Shown piece after piece: positions 17,105-26,840 of a DNA stretch of 64,000 bases. Within the stretch, counting starts at the first letter, position 1; every line of letters begins with the position of its first letter. This DNA is from Methanomicrobiales archaeon (lineage in GTDB: Archaea; Halobacteriota; Methanomicrobia; Methanomicrobiales; Methanospirillaceae). The DNA lies in assembly GCA_012729535.1 (NCBI GenBank), contig JAAYCY010000005.1, positions 62,001-126,000 on the forward strand, in the 5' to 3' direction. The notes below the pieces were generated by a model. That model ran no database searches and was not told where the DNA came from. It saw only the letters and a list, made by a program, of their open reading frames with translations. Both the position numbers and the translations under genes were made by a program.

Positions 17105-19900
17105 ATGCATCTGATCATTGCCGAAAAAAATATTGCTGCAAACCGTATTGCACATATCCTTTCTGGAAAGGATAAGGTTTCGGCAAAAAAAGAGAATGGG
17201 GTTAATGTATATTATTTCGGTGACAGGACATCAGTCGGACTTCGTGGACATGTTGTCGAAGTTGACTTTGTTGAAGGGTACACGAACTGGCGTTCTGCTG
17301 AGCGTCCACCTCGTTCTTTAATTGATGCAGGGACCATTAAACGGCCTACTGAACCTGGAATTGTAAAACTTATACAAAAAAATGCCAAAAAGGCTGACCG
17401 GGTAACCATAGCCACTGATTTTGATACAGAGGGAGAACTTATCGGGAAAGAAGCATTTGAATTGGTCAGAGCAGCAAACCCTAAAGTCCCAATTGACAGG
17501 GCCCGGTTTTCTGCCATTACCGCAGAGGAGATTAATCGTGCTTTTTCAGAGACTACTGAACTTGATTTTGATCTTGCTGCTGCTGGGGAAGCCAGACAGG
17601 TTGTAGACCTTATCTGGGGAGCTTCTCTTACCCGGTTTATTTCCCTTGCAGCAAAACGTGGCGGTGGAAATATTCTCTCAGTCGGAAGGGTGCAGTCACC
17701 AACCCTGGCAATGATTGTGGACAGGGAACGAGAGATAGAATCTTTTATTCCCGAACCGTACTGGGAAATTTCCCTAAAGGCAGACAAGGATGGGGAATTA
17801 ATCGAGGCAAGGCATTCAGAAGGCAGGTTTACTGATAAAACCCTGGCGGATGCTGCATATGCAGGAACAAAAGATCCTCTCCTTGTAACTGAAATCAAGG
17901 AAGGGAAACGGATTGACCGTGCTCCAACTCCTTTTGATACAACCGGCTTTATTGTTGCTGCAGCAAGAATAGGATATTCTGCGGCTAATGCCATGCGGGT
18001 TGCAGAAGAACTGTATATGAATGGTTTTATCTCATACCCCCGTACTGACAATACAATCTATCCTCCATCTTTAAACCTGGATCATATTCTTTCCACCTTG
18101 GAAAAGACGAAGTTTTCAATTGATGTTGCATGGGTAAAGAAAAACCGACGCAAAAAACCAACTGAAGGTAAAAAATCATCAACAGACCACCCCCCAATTC
18201 ATCCAACCGGAGTTGCAAGCCCTGAACAGCTTGGTGATAACTGGAAACTTTATGAACTTGTTGTAAGACGGTTTCTTGCAACCCTTTCACCTGATGCAGA
18301 ATGGGCCACAATGCGGATTACCATGGATGCGTCTGGTCAGCAATATATTGCAACAGGTTCACGTCTCATTGATGCCGGATGGAGGACGGTCTATCCATAT
18401 TCAGACGCAAAAGATACCGTTCTCCCGGTTGTGAAAAAGGGCGAGAGATTAAAGATACAGGATCTGAATCTTGAAGAGAAACAGACCCAGCCTCCACCAC
18501 GTTTCTCCCAGAGTAAACTTATTCAGGTGATGGAAGAATTAGGTCTTGGAACAAAATCCACTCGCCATGAAGTAATTCAAAAACTCATCTCCCGTAAATA
18601 TATCGAAGGAAATCCTTTAAGGCCTACCCTTGTAGGAAAAGCGGTAACAGAATCACTTGAGGCCCATGCATCCACTATCACCTGTCCTGACATGACCCAG
18701 CAGCTTGAACAGGCGATGGAAGCTATCAAGGTAAAAAATCAGTCACGTGATATTGTAGTAGACAACTCACGAAAGATGCTGCACCAGGTCTTTGATCAAC
18801 TAGAGCCTAATGAGGCAGTCATTGGCCAGGAGATTATGGGTCAGACTGATGAGGAACTGACCATTGGTCCCTGTCCGGTCTGCGGGAAGGATCTTCGGAT
18901 CAGGAGAAAGGGTGGTTCGCAGTTTATCGGATGCAATGGTTATCCCGATTGTACATTTAATATTTCACTTCCCGGTACCATGTGGGGTTCTGCGGTCAGA
19001 ACCAAAGCGGTTTGTGACATCCACAATCTCTTTCATGTCAGTCTGATCGCCAAAGGAGCAAGACCCTGGGAGATGGGTTGTCCGCTATGTCAGCTTATCG
19101 GACAGCAGAATGAACATTATGCAAAAATGCCTTCAATGACAGATGCATTACAACAAAAACTCCTCGACACTAAGATCTTCTCACTTTATGATCTGACGAG
19201 AACTGACCCTGCTGATGTAATGAAAAAACTAGGGCTTTCAAAAAAGCAGGTTGAAATAATAATAAAGGAAGCGAATGAAGTTCTAGATCTTATCCGTCGT
19301 CGTTCAGAATGCAAAAAGTTTATGAGACAGTTCGTTCCGCCTAAACGCGGAAGAAGTCATACGAAGGTAATGAATGGTTTTGCCGAGTCAGGAATTAACT
19401 GTATTGGAGACATTGCACAGACTACGGTTGAGATTTTGAAAAAGAGCGGTCTTTCAGATGAAGAGGCTAAAAAACTCAGAGATGAAGCAATTATCTTTAA
19501 TGCAAAGCTCAGGCTCAAAGAGATCGGTATTCCTGCAGTTTCTCTAAAAAAATACCAGGAATCGGGTTTTATAACACCTGAACATATTCTTTCTGCGCAT
19601 CCCGCATATGTATCACTAAAAAGTGGGGTTTCAATAGATACGGTAATGAAACATCTCTCCCTTTTGGCGAATGCATTAAAAAAACCAGTCCCACAAAAAC
19701 TCTCTAAAAAACAATTAGAGTCAGGGCGCCAGGAGTTATTATCAACCCCCGGAATAAGTGAGTCATCTCTTGAGCATCTGTATCATGCCGGAATTATCAA
19801 TAAAAAAGATCTTCAGACAACTGATCCAGTAAAGCTTTCTCTCATAACGGGACTTTCCAAAGATCACGTAAAAAAACTGCAATCACCCGCCAGGGTATGA
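17105..19900 (+). CDS. topA: DNA topoisomerase I (type IA) with C-terminal helix-hairpin-helix array
   Basis: The protein has 931 residues. The Toprim domain (residues 1-150) holds LIIAEKNIAANRIA and the acidic ATDFDTEGELIG. The active-site Tyr lies in FISYPRTDNT. A C4 zinc ribbon begins near residue 593 (CPVCGKDLRIRRKG...GCNGYPDC), with further cysteines after it. From about 678 to the end come repeated helix-hairpin-helix-like units (for example DPADVMKKLGLSKKQVEII, TTVEILKKSGLSDEEAKKL, DPVKLSLITGLSKDHVKKL). The enzyme relaxes negatively supercoiled DNA through a single-strand break. The HhH tail, about 250 residues, probably adds DNA grip. Last gene of the gatCAB run. Confidence 0.94.
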   Translation: MHLIIAEKNIAANRIAHILSGKDKVSAKKENGVNVYYFGDRTSVGLRGHVVEVDFVEGYTNWRSAERPPRSLIDAGTIKRPTEPGIVKLIQKNAKKADRVTIATDFDTEGELIGKEAFELVRAANPKVPIDRARFSAITAEEINRAFSETTELDFDLAAAGEARQVVDLIWGASLTRFISLAAKRGGGNILSVGRVQSPTLAMIVDREREIESFIPEPYWEISLKADKDGELIEARHSEGRFTDKTLADAAYAGTKDPLLVTEIKEGKRIDRAPTPFDTTGFIVAAARIGYSAANAMRVAEELYMNGFISYPRTDNTIYPPSLNLDHILSTLEKTKFSIDVAWVKKNRRKKPTEGKKSSTDHPPIHPTGVASPEQLGDNWKLYELVVRRFLATLSPDAEWATMRITMDASGQQYIATGSRLIDAGWRTVYPYSDAKDTVLPVVKKGERLKIQDLNLEEKQTQPPPRFSQSKLIQVMEELGLGTKSTRHEVIQKLISRKYIEGNPLRPTLVGKAVTESLEAHASTITCPDMTQQLEQAMEAIKVKNQSRDIVVDNSRKMLHQVFDQLEPNEAVIGQEIMGQTDEELTIGPCPVCGKDLRIRRKGGSQFIGCNGYPDCTFNISLPGTMWGSAVRTKAVCDIHNLFHVSLIAKGARPWEMGCPLCQLIGQQNEHYAKMPSMTDALQQKLLDTKIFSLYDLTRTDPADVMKKLGLSKKQVEIIIKEANEVLDLIRRRSECKKFMRQFVPPKRGRSHTKVMNGFAESGINCIGDIAQTTVEILKKSGLSDEEAKKLRDEAIIFNAKLRLKEIGIPAVSLKKYQESGFITPEHILSAHPAYVSLKSGVSIDTVMKHLSLLANALKKPVPQKLSKKQLESGRQELLSTPGISESSLEHLYHAGIINKKDLQTTDPVKLSLITGLSKDHVKKLQSPARV

Positions 19901-19967
19901 CTGCGTATCCCGAATGTTTTTCATTTAGAACCAACGAAGGTATACAGACTCTTGAGGACAGGCACAT

Positions 19968-20654
19968 ATGAATATGAAATGGAAGACCTGGGCACACGTT
20001 ACCAAGTTAGACCCTGATAAGAACCTTACCGAAGACCAGATTGCAGAGATTGCAACGAGCGGGACAGATGCCCTGATTCTCTCAGGAACCCTTAATATCA
20101 CCAGGGAAAATATGTCTGAATTGCGGGACCAGGTCAAAGAATACGGTCTGCCGCTTGTAGTTGAACCAGCAGGTCCTGAATCTGTAGTTTTTGAAGGAAT
20201 TGATCTCTTGTATGTTGCGAGTGTTATGAATACACCTGATGCGAGATGGATCGTTGGTAAACACCGTGACTGGGCGATGAACCCTTCAATTGTCTGGGAA
20301 AAAGTAATTCCGGAAGCTTATATTGTTCTAAATCCGAATTCTGCAGTAGGAAAAGTAACTGGTGCAGACTGTTTAATCTCTGCACAGGAGGCTGCTGCAT
20401 ATGCCAGCGTTGCTGATCATTACTTTAAATTCCCCATTGTATACATCGAATACAGCGGCACTTATGGGAATCCGGAAGTTGTCAGACAGGTTTCTCAATC
20501 CATTGAAAATGCGATTCTCTATTATGGTGGAGGGATTGACTCAGGTGAGAAAGCCGCAAAAATGGCGCAGTATGCTGATACCATAGTGGTCGGAAATGCG
20601 GTATATGATAAGGGCGTTAAAACCTTGATTGAGACTGTTCAGGCAATTTCATAA
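19968..20654 (+). CDS. Geranylgeranylglyceryl phosphate synthase (GGGPS/PcrB family)
   Basis: The protein has 228 residues and a TIM barrel. It joins geranylgeranyl diphosphate to sn-glycerol-1-phosphate, the first ether bond of archaeal membrane lipids. Family elements are WAHVTKLDPDK at the N-terminus (substrate Asp), ALILSGTLNITREN, LPLVVEPAGPESV, the YIEYSGTYGNP loop (phosphate/glycerol side), and YYGGGIDSGEKA with TIVVGNAVYD (the standard phosphate-binding pair). Length and motifs fit the group I/PcrB-like branch. A second Met two codons in is a possible start. It is followed by the methyltransferase gene after 5 bases. Confidence 0.9.
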   Translation: MNMKWKTWAHVTKLDPDKNLTEDQIAEIATSGTDALILSGTLNITRENMSELRDQVKEYGLPLVVEPAGPESVVFEGIDLLYVASVMNTPDARWIVGKHRDWAMNPSIVWEKVIPEAYIVLNPNSAVGKVTGADCLISAQEAAAYASVADHYFKFPIVYIEYSGTYGNPEVVRQVSQSIENAILYYGGGIDSGEKAAKMAQYADTIVVGNAVYDKGVKTLIETVQAIS

Positions 20655-20659
20655 TAAAT

Positions 20660-21415
20660 ATGCCTCATATCCGGATTGTCCTGGTAGGACCTCTCTACGA
20701 GGGAAATGTTGGTTTTGCTGCCAGGGTTATGAAGAATTTCGGGTATACTGATCTCATTCTGGTAGATCCCTGCACTATTGGTAAAGAAGCAAAGATCCGG
20801 GCATCCCATGCGGATGATGTTCTGGAAAATTCAAAAATCATGACCCTTGATGAAGTTTTTGCTTCATCCCACCGGGTTATTGCAACAACCGGGGCGCTTT
20901 CATATTCAGCCTGCCATCCGACACGAATGCCTTTTTATTCTCCAAAGGAACTACGGGATTTAATATCAGACTTAAAGGGCACTATCTCTATTTTATTCGG
21001 GCGGGAAAACTGGGGGCTGTCAAACGAAGAAGTAAGAAGGGCAGATATTATCTGTACTATTCCAACCTCTCCTGATTATCCCATAATAAATTTGTCACAT
21101 GCGGTGGGAGTTATCTGCTATGAACTGGCAAACCTTCCCACACCCCAAATTCCGGTTGCTACCGTGGAAGAAATGGACCACCTCTATGAACATATCGACC
21201 AGTACCTTGACCTTGTTGACCACCCGGGATTCAAACGCGAATCTACGATGACGTTAATAAGACGTGTGCTTGGTCGATGCAACCTGACCTGGAGAGAATG
21301 TAGTACTATTCACGGACTTCTCCGGCGTTCAGAGTGGCATTTCATTCCGGCAGATCATAACCAGCCAGGTTCGAAGGATAAAGATCACGTTTCGGATGCG
21401 AACGATAAACTGTAA
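20660..21415 (+). CDS. trmJ: SPOUT RNA methyltransferase, TrmJ-like
   Basis: The protein has 251 residues. The SpoU/TrmH domain fills residues 1-165: IRIVLVGPLYEGNVGFAARVMKNFG (start of the fold), VIATTGALS, SILFGRENWGLSNEE (knot motif 2) and PIINLSHAVGVICYEL (motif 3, SAM binding). A C-terminal helical extension (MTLIRRVLGRCNLTWRE...IHGLLRR) is typical of TrmJ. TrmJ 2'-O-methylates tRNA position 32. Archaeal members act on C32 in known cases; the exact target here is inferred. It lies between the GGGPS and dCTP deaminase genes on the same strand. Confidence 0.85.
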   Translation: MPHIRIVLVGPLYEGNVGFAARVMKNFGYTDLILVDPCTIGKEAKIRASHADDVLENSKIMTLDEVFASSHRVIATTGALSYSACHPTRMPFYSPKELRDLISDLKGTISILFGRENWGLSNEEVRRADIICTIPTSPDYPIINLSHAVGVICYELANLPTPQIPVATVEEMDHLYEHIDQYLDLVDHPGFKRESTMTLIRRVLGRCNLTWRECSTIHGLLRRSEWHFIPADHNQPGSKDKDHVSDANDKL

Positions 21416-21436
21416 TCCGGAACAACATTTCGGTAC

Positions 21437-21994
21437 ATGATCCTTGTTGACTGGCAGATTACTGACCGGATAGAAAGGGGGTATATTGGTATCGATCCAT
21501 ATAATCCTGAATTAGTTCAACCGAATTCAATTGATATCCGGCTTGGAAATCATTTTGTCTGGTATACTCCCGGAGACACGGTTATCGATCCATATCTTCG
21601 TCACTCTGTCACTGGCGGAACTGAAGAGATGACTACAGATAGTATAGTCTTAAATCCCGGACAGTTTGTCCTTGCTGAAACCCTTGAGGCAATCAGTCTT
21701 CCAGATAATATTGTTGCCAGCATTGAAGGAAAAAGCAGTATTGCAAGACTGGGAATAGAACTTCACCAGACCGGAGGCTGGATTGATGCAGGATTTGCAG
21801 GGACAATAACTCTTGAGATGTGCAATGTTAATCAGCGCCCGGTGAGGATGCATGCCGGAATGCCAATCGGCCAACTTGTCTTTTATACTACTGAGCGTGC
21901 ACTCTGTCCATATAATACAAAAAAAGATGCAAAATATCTAAACCAGCGTCAGGCAACTCTCTCGCGATATTATGAAAATAAAAAACGTGAGTAA
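21437..21994 (+). CDS. dcd: dCTP deaminase
   Basis: The protein has 185 residues, the usual length. It has the trimeric dUTPase-fold signature: [22 protein letters not shown] (phosphate contacts) and [18 protein letters not shown], which includes the catalytic Glu. It converts dCTP to dUTP for thymidylate synthesis. Some archaeal homologues are bifunctional and also hydrolyse dUTP to dUMP; the sequence alone does not decide that here. It is the last of the plus-strand run; thrS follows with its own promoter. Confidence 0.92.
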   Translation: MILVDWQITDRIERGYIGIDPYNPELVQPNSIDIRLGNHFVWYTPGDTVIDPYLRHSVTGGTEEMTTDSIVLNPGQFVLAETLEAISLPDNIVASIEGKSSIARLGIELHQTGGWIDAGFAGTITLEMCNVNQRPVRMHAGMPIGQLVFYTTERALCPYNTKKDAKYLNQRQATLSRYYENKKRE

Positions 21995-22042
21995 TGGAAT
22001 TTACTCACCATAATTGAATACCTTTTTTCACAATACCTGCGG

Positions 22043-22050
22043 ACTATATA
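22043..22050 (+). promoter_or_regulatory. TATA box of thrS
   Basis: ACTATATA lies about 50 bases upstream of the ATG at 22099. Initiation near 22075 would leave a short leader carrying the GGAG at 22086-22089, which is 9 bases before the start. Confidence 0.4.
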
Positions 22051-22098
22051 CCTAATTAACATAAACATATATGGATATTGTACGTGGAGACCTGATTC

Positions 22099-23931
22099 AT
22101 GCGCCTTCTTTTAATTCATTCAGATTTTATCGAATACGAAGCAAAGAAAAAGACAAAAATTGCAGAAGATCCCTGTAATCCTTCAGGAAGGCTTGAAGAA
22201 GCCCTGGTTGCATTTTGTGCAGTCGAGTCTCCTGATGCTGATGGCATTGAAGATGTTGTCGATCAGACAGTGGTTGCAATTAGTGAAATGGCGGGAAAAG
22301 TTGAATGCAACCGGGTGATGGTATACCCGTATGCACATCTTTCATCTGACCTTGCAGCTCCTGATCTTGCAGTTGCTGCACTGAGGGCAATCGAGGCATC
22401 ATTGGAGAAGGCCGGGCATGAAGTTAAACGTGCTCCATTTGGCTGGTATAAATCATTTTCACTCTCCTGTAAGGGACACCCGTTATCAGAACTCTCACGA
22501 TCGATTACTCCTTCTGAAGATCTGGTAAAACCGGAGAAGAAACACATTGAGCATAAATTCTTTGTGATGACTCCTGACGGGAATATTCATGATACGAAGG
22601 AATTCCTGAATGATTCTCCTTTTGCAGCTCTTGTTAAAAAGGAGATGGGTATTGCAGTCCCCGTTGGTGGAGAGCCGGTTCACGTGGATCTGATGCGGTC
22701 AAAGGAATTCGTTGACTATGAACCGGTTTCTGATGTTGGACATCTTCGCTGGCTTCCCCGTGGAAAACTTGTCCGTGATCTGCTGGCCGACTACGCCCTT
22801 TCTCTTGTCCTGGATTATGGTGCAAGCCCTGTAGAGACACCAGTCATGTATGACCTTGCTGATAAGGCCATCTTTGAACATGCAGATAAATTCGGGGAAC
22901 GCCAGTACCGGTTCAAGTCAGGTAACAGGAACATGATGCTCAGGTTTGCAGCCTGTTTTGGTATGTTCACCACGATGAGGAGGATGCATATCTCTCCAAA
23001 CCACCTTCCGATGAAGATGTACGAGCTTTCTACATATTCATTCCGTCATGAACAAAAAGGAGAAGTAATCGGTCTGAAACGACTTCGTGCATTTACCATG
23101 CCTGATATGCATTCCCTGTGTAGGGATCTTGAGAATGCACTTACCTGTTTTGAAGAACAACTGGCTATCGGATGGAAGACCGGACGTGATTTCGGTACAG
23201 AACTAGTTGCCGTGTTCCGTTGTACTGAAGAGTTTTACAAGGAACATGAGGCCTGGATAAAGAAGATTGTCAGGGAATCAAATGTTCCAATGCTTATTGA
23301 AACTTTGTCAGATCGTGTTCATTACTGGATTGCAAAGGTTGATCTTGCAGCAATAGATGGTCAGAGTCGTCCAATTGAAAATCCGACAGTCCAGATTGAT
23401 GTAGAGAGTTCAAAACGGTTTGGTATAAAATATCATCTTGGCGATGGGACAGAAGTATATCCCCCTATCCTTCATTGTTCACCGACTGGATCTGTTGAGC
23501 GTGTGTTTTGTGCAATTCTTGAAAATACTGTTAACCAAAAGGTTGCACATCTGCCGACCTGGCTTACTCCAACACAGGTGCGGATTATCCCGGTCACAGA
23601 CAATCACCTCTCATATGCACAGGAACTTGCAGATACCCTTACCCGGGCCCGAATCAGGGTTGATGTTGATGACCGGGACGATTCACTGAATAAAAAGATC
23701 CGTGCAGCTGGTATGGACTGGGTGTCATTTGTTATCGTTGTTGGAGATTCGGAAGTAAGTTCAAAGAACCTGACCGTTACTGTTCGTGCACAGTCAGAAC
23801 CTAACAAACCCCATAAGATAACCTGCACTACTGATAAACTGGTAGAAATGATTAGCGCAGAGACCGAAGGGATGCCATTCAGGCCCATGTATACACCAAG
23901 AATGTTATCTCAAAAACCAAGATACATCTAA
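22099..23931 (+). CDS. thrS: Threonyl-tRNA synthetase, archaeal type
   Basis: The protein has 610 residues. Residues 1 to about 145 form the archaeal DTD-like editing domain ([18 protein letters not shown]...), which clears Ser-tRNA(Thr) and replaces the bacterial N2 domain. The class II core follows, with motif 2 near [18 protein letters not shown] and motif 3 near [13 protein letters not shown]. The C-terminal anticodon-binding domain (about 490-600) includes [21 protein letters not shown]. It charges tRNA(Thr); a tRNA-Thr(CGT) gene lies at 32.4 kb. The Shine-Dalgarno and TATA sequences upstream support this start. The adjacent downstream region is a decayed ferredoxin/AOR locus. Confidence 0.95.
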   Translation: MRLLLIHSDFIEYEAKKKTKIAEDPCNPSGRLEEALVAFCAVESPDADGIEDVVDQTVVAISEMAGKVECNRVMVYPYAHLSSDLAAPDLAVAALRAIEASLEKAGHEVKRAPFGWYKSFSLSCKGHPLSELSRSITPSEDLVKPEKKHIEHKFFVMTPDGNIHDTKEFLNDSPFAALVKKEMGIAVPVGGEPVHVDLMRSKEFVDYEPVSDVGHLRWLPRGKLVRDLLADYALSLVLDYGASPVETPVMYDLADKAIFEHADKFGERQYRFKSGNRNMMLRFAACFGMFTTMRRMHISPNHLPMKMYELSTYSFRHEQKGEVIGLKRLRAFTMPDMHSLCRDLENALTCFEEQLAIGWKTGRDFGTELVAVFRCTEEFYKEHEAWIKKIVRESNVPMLIETLSDRVHYWIAKVDLAAIDGQSRPIENPTVQIDVESSKRFGIKYHLGDGTEVYPPILHCSPTGSVERVFCAILENTVNQKVAHLPTWLTPTQVRIIPVTDNHLSYAQELADTLTRARIRVDVDDRDDSLNKKIRAAGMDWVSFVIVVGDSEVSSKNLTVTVRAQSEPNKPHKITCTTDKLVEMISAETEGMPFRPMYTPRMLSQKPRYI

Positions 23932-23987
23932 TTAGTATCAAATTTTTTTCCCCAAATATTGATAATCTTATACCCTGATTCTCTCAT

Positions 23988-24116
23988 ATGCCAATAAAGC
24001 GGCTCGCCGTCATTGACGCTGACCGTTGTGTCGGGTGCCAGTCCTGTATGTTTGCGTGTACCCGCAGACTGGGCTTTGGCGGAGTGGGGAAATCTGCCAT
24101 TCTTTTAATTTTTTGA
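23988..24116 (+). pseudogene. Truncated N-terminus of a 4Fe-4S ferredoxin
   Basis: From ATG 23988 there are 42 codons: MPIKRLAVIDADRCVGCQ, then SCMFACTRRLGFGGVG. Cys14, Cys17, Cys20 and Cys24 form a perfect CxxCxxCxxxC cluster motif. The frame ends at a TGA (24114-24116), after a few residues that do not resemble a ferredoxin. Intact relatives continue with a second and often more clusters. No second cluster follows in any frame before the oxidoreductase remnant. It looks like the 5' end of a dicluster or polyferredoxin gene truncated by deletion. Whether the 42-residue peptide is made is unknown. Confidence 0.7.
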
Positions 24117-24117
24117 G

Positions 24118-24494
24118 ATGGTTGCTGAACAATCAAATCAGTTTTACCAGGATATCGGGAGAGGTGCAGATTAGGTTGCATTCCAATATGGCGGAACAGA
24201 ATATGCCCTTACTTTTGGAAAAAATGAAATGCCAGGATACCACACAGGTCTGGCAACATTCATATGGTATATCTGTGGTGCATGGCATAGTAATCTTGAT
24301 AATGCCGGGTCCAGCGTTGACCAATAACCTCCTGAAAAGTTTTTGGGAAAATCCTGAATTAATTGCAGAAGAACTCTACGAGGAGAAGGCATACTGGCAG
24401 ATTTTATCCAGTTTAGTAGTATGCTTTTTTCCCCGGGCCCTTTACTCCCAAGATATAATCATTGAAGTGTTATCGGTCTGTGGGATTGATATGT
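24118..24494 (+). pseudogene. Aldehyde ferredoxin oxidoreductase remnant, frameshifted
   Basis: A first segment (24118-24327) reads VAEQSNQFYQDIGRGAD, then a stop, then YGGTEYALTFGKNEMPGYH and, further on, ICGAWHSNLDNAGSS. These resemble the middle of tungsten aldehyde ferredoxin oxidoreductases (MPGY and the later H-x-x-x-D stretch). It stops at TAA 24325-24327. Homology resumes in another frame from about 24330: SFWENPELIAEELYEEKAYW and LSSLVVCFFPRALYSQD, typical of the AOR C-terminal domain. At least one nonsense and one frameshift mutation, and loss of both ends, make it non-functional. Intact enzymes have about 600 residues. The adjacent ferredoxin fragment is its plausible former electron partner. 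Confidence 0.65.
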
Positions 24495-24497
24495 CAA

Positions 24498-24638
24498 TTG
24501 AATGCGGTGATAATGCTTTTGGTTGCAGAAAATGGAGATCCTCAACTGGCAAATTCATTGATGAGTATGCTGGGAACAACACTTGCTGCAGTCGTAGGGT
24601 TTTATTTTGGCGGAAGGGTATTAGAAGGAAAAAAATAA
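24498..24638 (+). pseudogene. C-terminal remnant of an unknown membrane protein
   Basis: In a third frame, an open segment reads NAVIMLLVAENGDPQLANSL, then MLGTTLAAVVGFYFGGRVLE, and ends at TAA 24636-24638. The last part is a hydrophobic helix with a short GKK tail, like the C-terminus of a small one- or two-helix membrane protein. It directly follows the oxidoreductase remnant and has no start of its own. I infer a deletion that fused two decaying genes. The parent family is not recognised. Confidence 0.45.
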
Positions 24639-24715
24639 GAAAAACTCCATATTTTTTTTATACCATTACTAAATAATAAGAGGATTATATGTAATATATC
24701 TGACCGGGGATTAAC

Positions 24716-25429
24716 GTGGAATACGTAATCATAACACATAATTTAACAAAATTTTATGGTAATCTTATCGCTGTCAATAGTGTGAATCTTTCAGTCAGAA
24801 AGGGTTCATTATTCGGCCTATTAGGTCCGAATGGTTCTGGAAAAACTACCATTATTAAAATGCTGACCGGACAGATACTTCCTTCATCAGGAAAAGGAGA
24901 TGTTCTTGGAATTGATGTCGTATCAGATCCGATAAAAGTTCGAACATTGGTTGGAATAATCCCAGAACAGGAAACACCTCCCAGTTTCCTGACCGTGATG
25001 GAATACCTTGATTTTGTCGCAGAAATCAGAAAGATACCTGAAATAGAGAAAAAAGCAGCATGGTGGTTTAATTACCTGGATTTCGAAGATAAAAAACATG
25101 TACTCTGTAAAGATCTCTCCAGAGGTACCCGTCAGAAACTGATGCTTACTCAGGCATTTATCCATGAACCTGAACTGGCTCTGATAGATGAACCGCTTAT
25201 CAACTTTGATCCGATTATGCAGGCAAAGGTAAAGGAATTCTTTGTTTCCTATGTTCAGAAGAATAATACCCTTTTTTTATCCACCCACCTGCTTGAAACC
25301 GCTGAAGAGATATGTTCTGACATTGCTATTCTGCATAAAGGAGATCTGTTATATTCCGGATCGATGAGTAAGATACTGGAAGAAAACAGGCATCTGTCAG
25401 AATTTTTCTTATCACTGGTCAGGAGATAG
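24716..25429 (+). CDS. ABC transporter ATP-binding protein
   Basis: The protein has 237 residues from a GTG start at 24716. Walker A is GPNGSGKTT (37-45). The signature is LSRGT (134-138), a variant of LSGGQ. Walker B is LALIDEP (154-160), and the switch His is in STHLLE. The family energises ABC-2 type export of drugs, lipids or polysaccharides. It is followed after 1 base by a 468-residue membrane protein, the likely permease partner. The transported substrate cannot be predicted. Confidence 0.9.
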   Translation: MEYVIITHNLTKFYGNLIAVNSVNLSVRKGSLFGLLGPNGSGKTTIIKMLTGQILPSSGKGDVLGIDVVSDPIKVRTLVGIIPEQETPPSFLTVMEYLDFVAEIRKIPEIEKKAAWWFNYLDFEDKKHVLCKDLSRGTRQKLMLTQAFIHEPELALIDEPLINFDPIMQAKVKEFFVSYVQKNNTLFLSTHLLETAEEICSDIAILHKGDLLYSGSMSKILEENRHLSEFFLSLVRR

Positions 25430-25430
25430 A

Positions 25431-26837
25431 ATGTCTGGTCTGTTTTTAAACATGATAAAAGAGGAATGGAGAATTCATTCCACCATGTTCGGGAGTTTAA
25501 ACTTTGCCCTGTTTCCTGTCCTTATTTGTGCCATCGGTTTTATGGGGACATTTCTCATTCCTCTTATTCAAAATACGCTGACACTCACTGATCTGGTAAT
25601 TCTCATTCATGCAAATTATCTGATGCTCGGTCTCATGGTAGGAGCTTTCGGCCTTCTTGGAAATGAAGTAATGAATAGACGTTTTGGACAGGCAAGTCTT
25701 CTTGCTTATTCTGCCCGGACCCTGCCCCTGACTCCCCGGTATATTTTTTTAACCTTCGTTCTCAAAGATACTCTCTATTATTTCTTTCTCTGGATATTAC
25801 CCCTTGGAGCGGGTTTTTTTATCGCTTCACTGGTTATTGGAATTGATCTGATGATTCCGCTTCGTCTTCTTGTTACACTAACTTTTTCATTCCTTTCCGG
25901 GATGTCCTGTATCTTTTTTTTATCAACTGTTTATGAACGTTCTGCCAGGCTTTTAGGAATAATTCTCGTATTATCTGGACTTATCGGTTCATTTTATACG
26001 ATATATTACGGAATAAATCCTGCATCCTTGTTTCCTGCTCTTTTGCTTTTCACCACCTTCAATGTAAAAAATCTGTTTCTTACATTATTGACTCTAATTA
26101 TTCCTTTTATTGCAGCCCTTCTTCTATACTCACCGGATACCAGGAATACAACAAAAATCTATGAAAACAAGATGAAACCACTCATTCATAGATTGCGTTT
26201 CATACCCTATCCATCGCTGATGGTTAAAGATATGCTGGATCTTTGGCGAAGTGGGAGTATTATAGGTCAGGTAATTTTTTCTTTTTTCGTTCCCCTGGTT
26301 GTTATCTGGTTTTTTCTCTCTCTTCTGGATGAATATATCTCAATTCTTCAGTTACTTTTTACTTTTGCGATGATTACCGGAATAATTGCTTCCACTATGT
26401 ATACCTGGATTACGATGTTTGATTCACTGAGTATATATACCGTATTACCAGTTGATGTCCCTGTTGTAATTAAAAGTAAAATTACCTTATTTTCACTGCT
26501 ACAGGTAATTCCGGCTTTGTTCATCAGTGGGATTTGTCTTTTTGCAGGAGAAGGTGCCTATCTTTTCCCTGTCCTGGTTTTGACTTTGTCTGTTTCTTTT
26601 TATGTATTGGCCGTCATGATCTGGCTTACTGGACTATCACCAAGTGTGCTGGTATATAGTGCCAGGGTAATGGTTCTTTATTTTCTGCTAATCGGTTTGA
26701 TATTAGCAATTTTTAGTTCTCTAACCATGATTAATCCCTGGTCTGGAATTGGAGCTGTTCTTTTATTCATTCCTGCTTATGAATTCATAAAGCTCGGTTT
26801 TCGAAGATGGGATCGAGTGGAACAAGGGATATTTTGA
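25431..26837 (+). CDS. ABC transporter permease (ABC-2-like)
   Basis: The protein has 468 residues and roughly ten to twelve hydrophobic segments with short loops. One basic cytoplasmic loop lies near residues 235-270 (YSPDTRNTTKIYENKMKP). There is no ATPase domain and no substrate motif. It begins one base after the ATPase gene and must be its partner. A T10 run at 26841-26850 ends the pair. Size and layout resemble ABC-2/EcsB-like half-exporters that work as dimers with two ATPases. Confidence 0.8.
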   Translation: MSGLFLNMIKEEWRIHSTMFGSLNFALFPVLICAIGFMGTFLIPLIQNTLTLTDLVILIHANYLMLGLMVGAFGLLGNEVMNRRFGQASLLAYSARTLPLTPRYIFLTFVLKDTLYYFFLWILPLGAGFFIASLVIGIDLMIPLRLLVTLTFSFLSGMSCIFFLSTVYERSARLLGIILVLSGLIGSFYTIYYGINPASLFPALLLFTTFNVKNLFLTLLTLIIPFIAALLLYSPDTRNTTKIYENKMKPLIHRLRFIPYPSLMVKDMLDLWRSGSIIGQVIFSFFVPLVVIWFFLSLLDEYISILQLLFTFAMITGIIASTMYTWITMFDSLSIYTVLPVDVPVVIKSKITLFSLLQVIPALFISGICLFAGEGAYLFPVLVLTLSVSFYVLAVMIWLTGLSPSVLVYSARVMVLYFLLIGLILAIFSSLTMINPWSGIGAVLLFIPAYEFIKLGFRRWDRVEQGIF

Positions 26838-26840
26838 ATA

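Noticed and set aside
17212-18051. A 279-codon frame antisense to topA
   Set aside because: It lies wholly inside topA, is rich in low-complexity Ser/Arg/Ala and has no family motif; topA is certain.
23988-24638. Insertion-sequence remnant as the cause of the decay at this locus
   Set aside because: No transposase piece, terminal inverted repeat or target duplication was seen; simple deletions and frameshifts explain the pattern.
24026-24676. A 216-codon open frame as an intact gene
   Set aside because: Only part of it resembles the AOR C-terminal domain; other frames carry homologous pieces with stops. It is a chance-open frame over a decayed locus.
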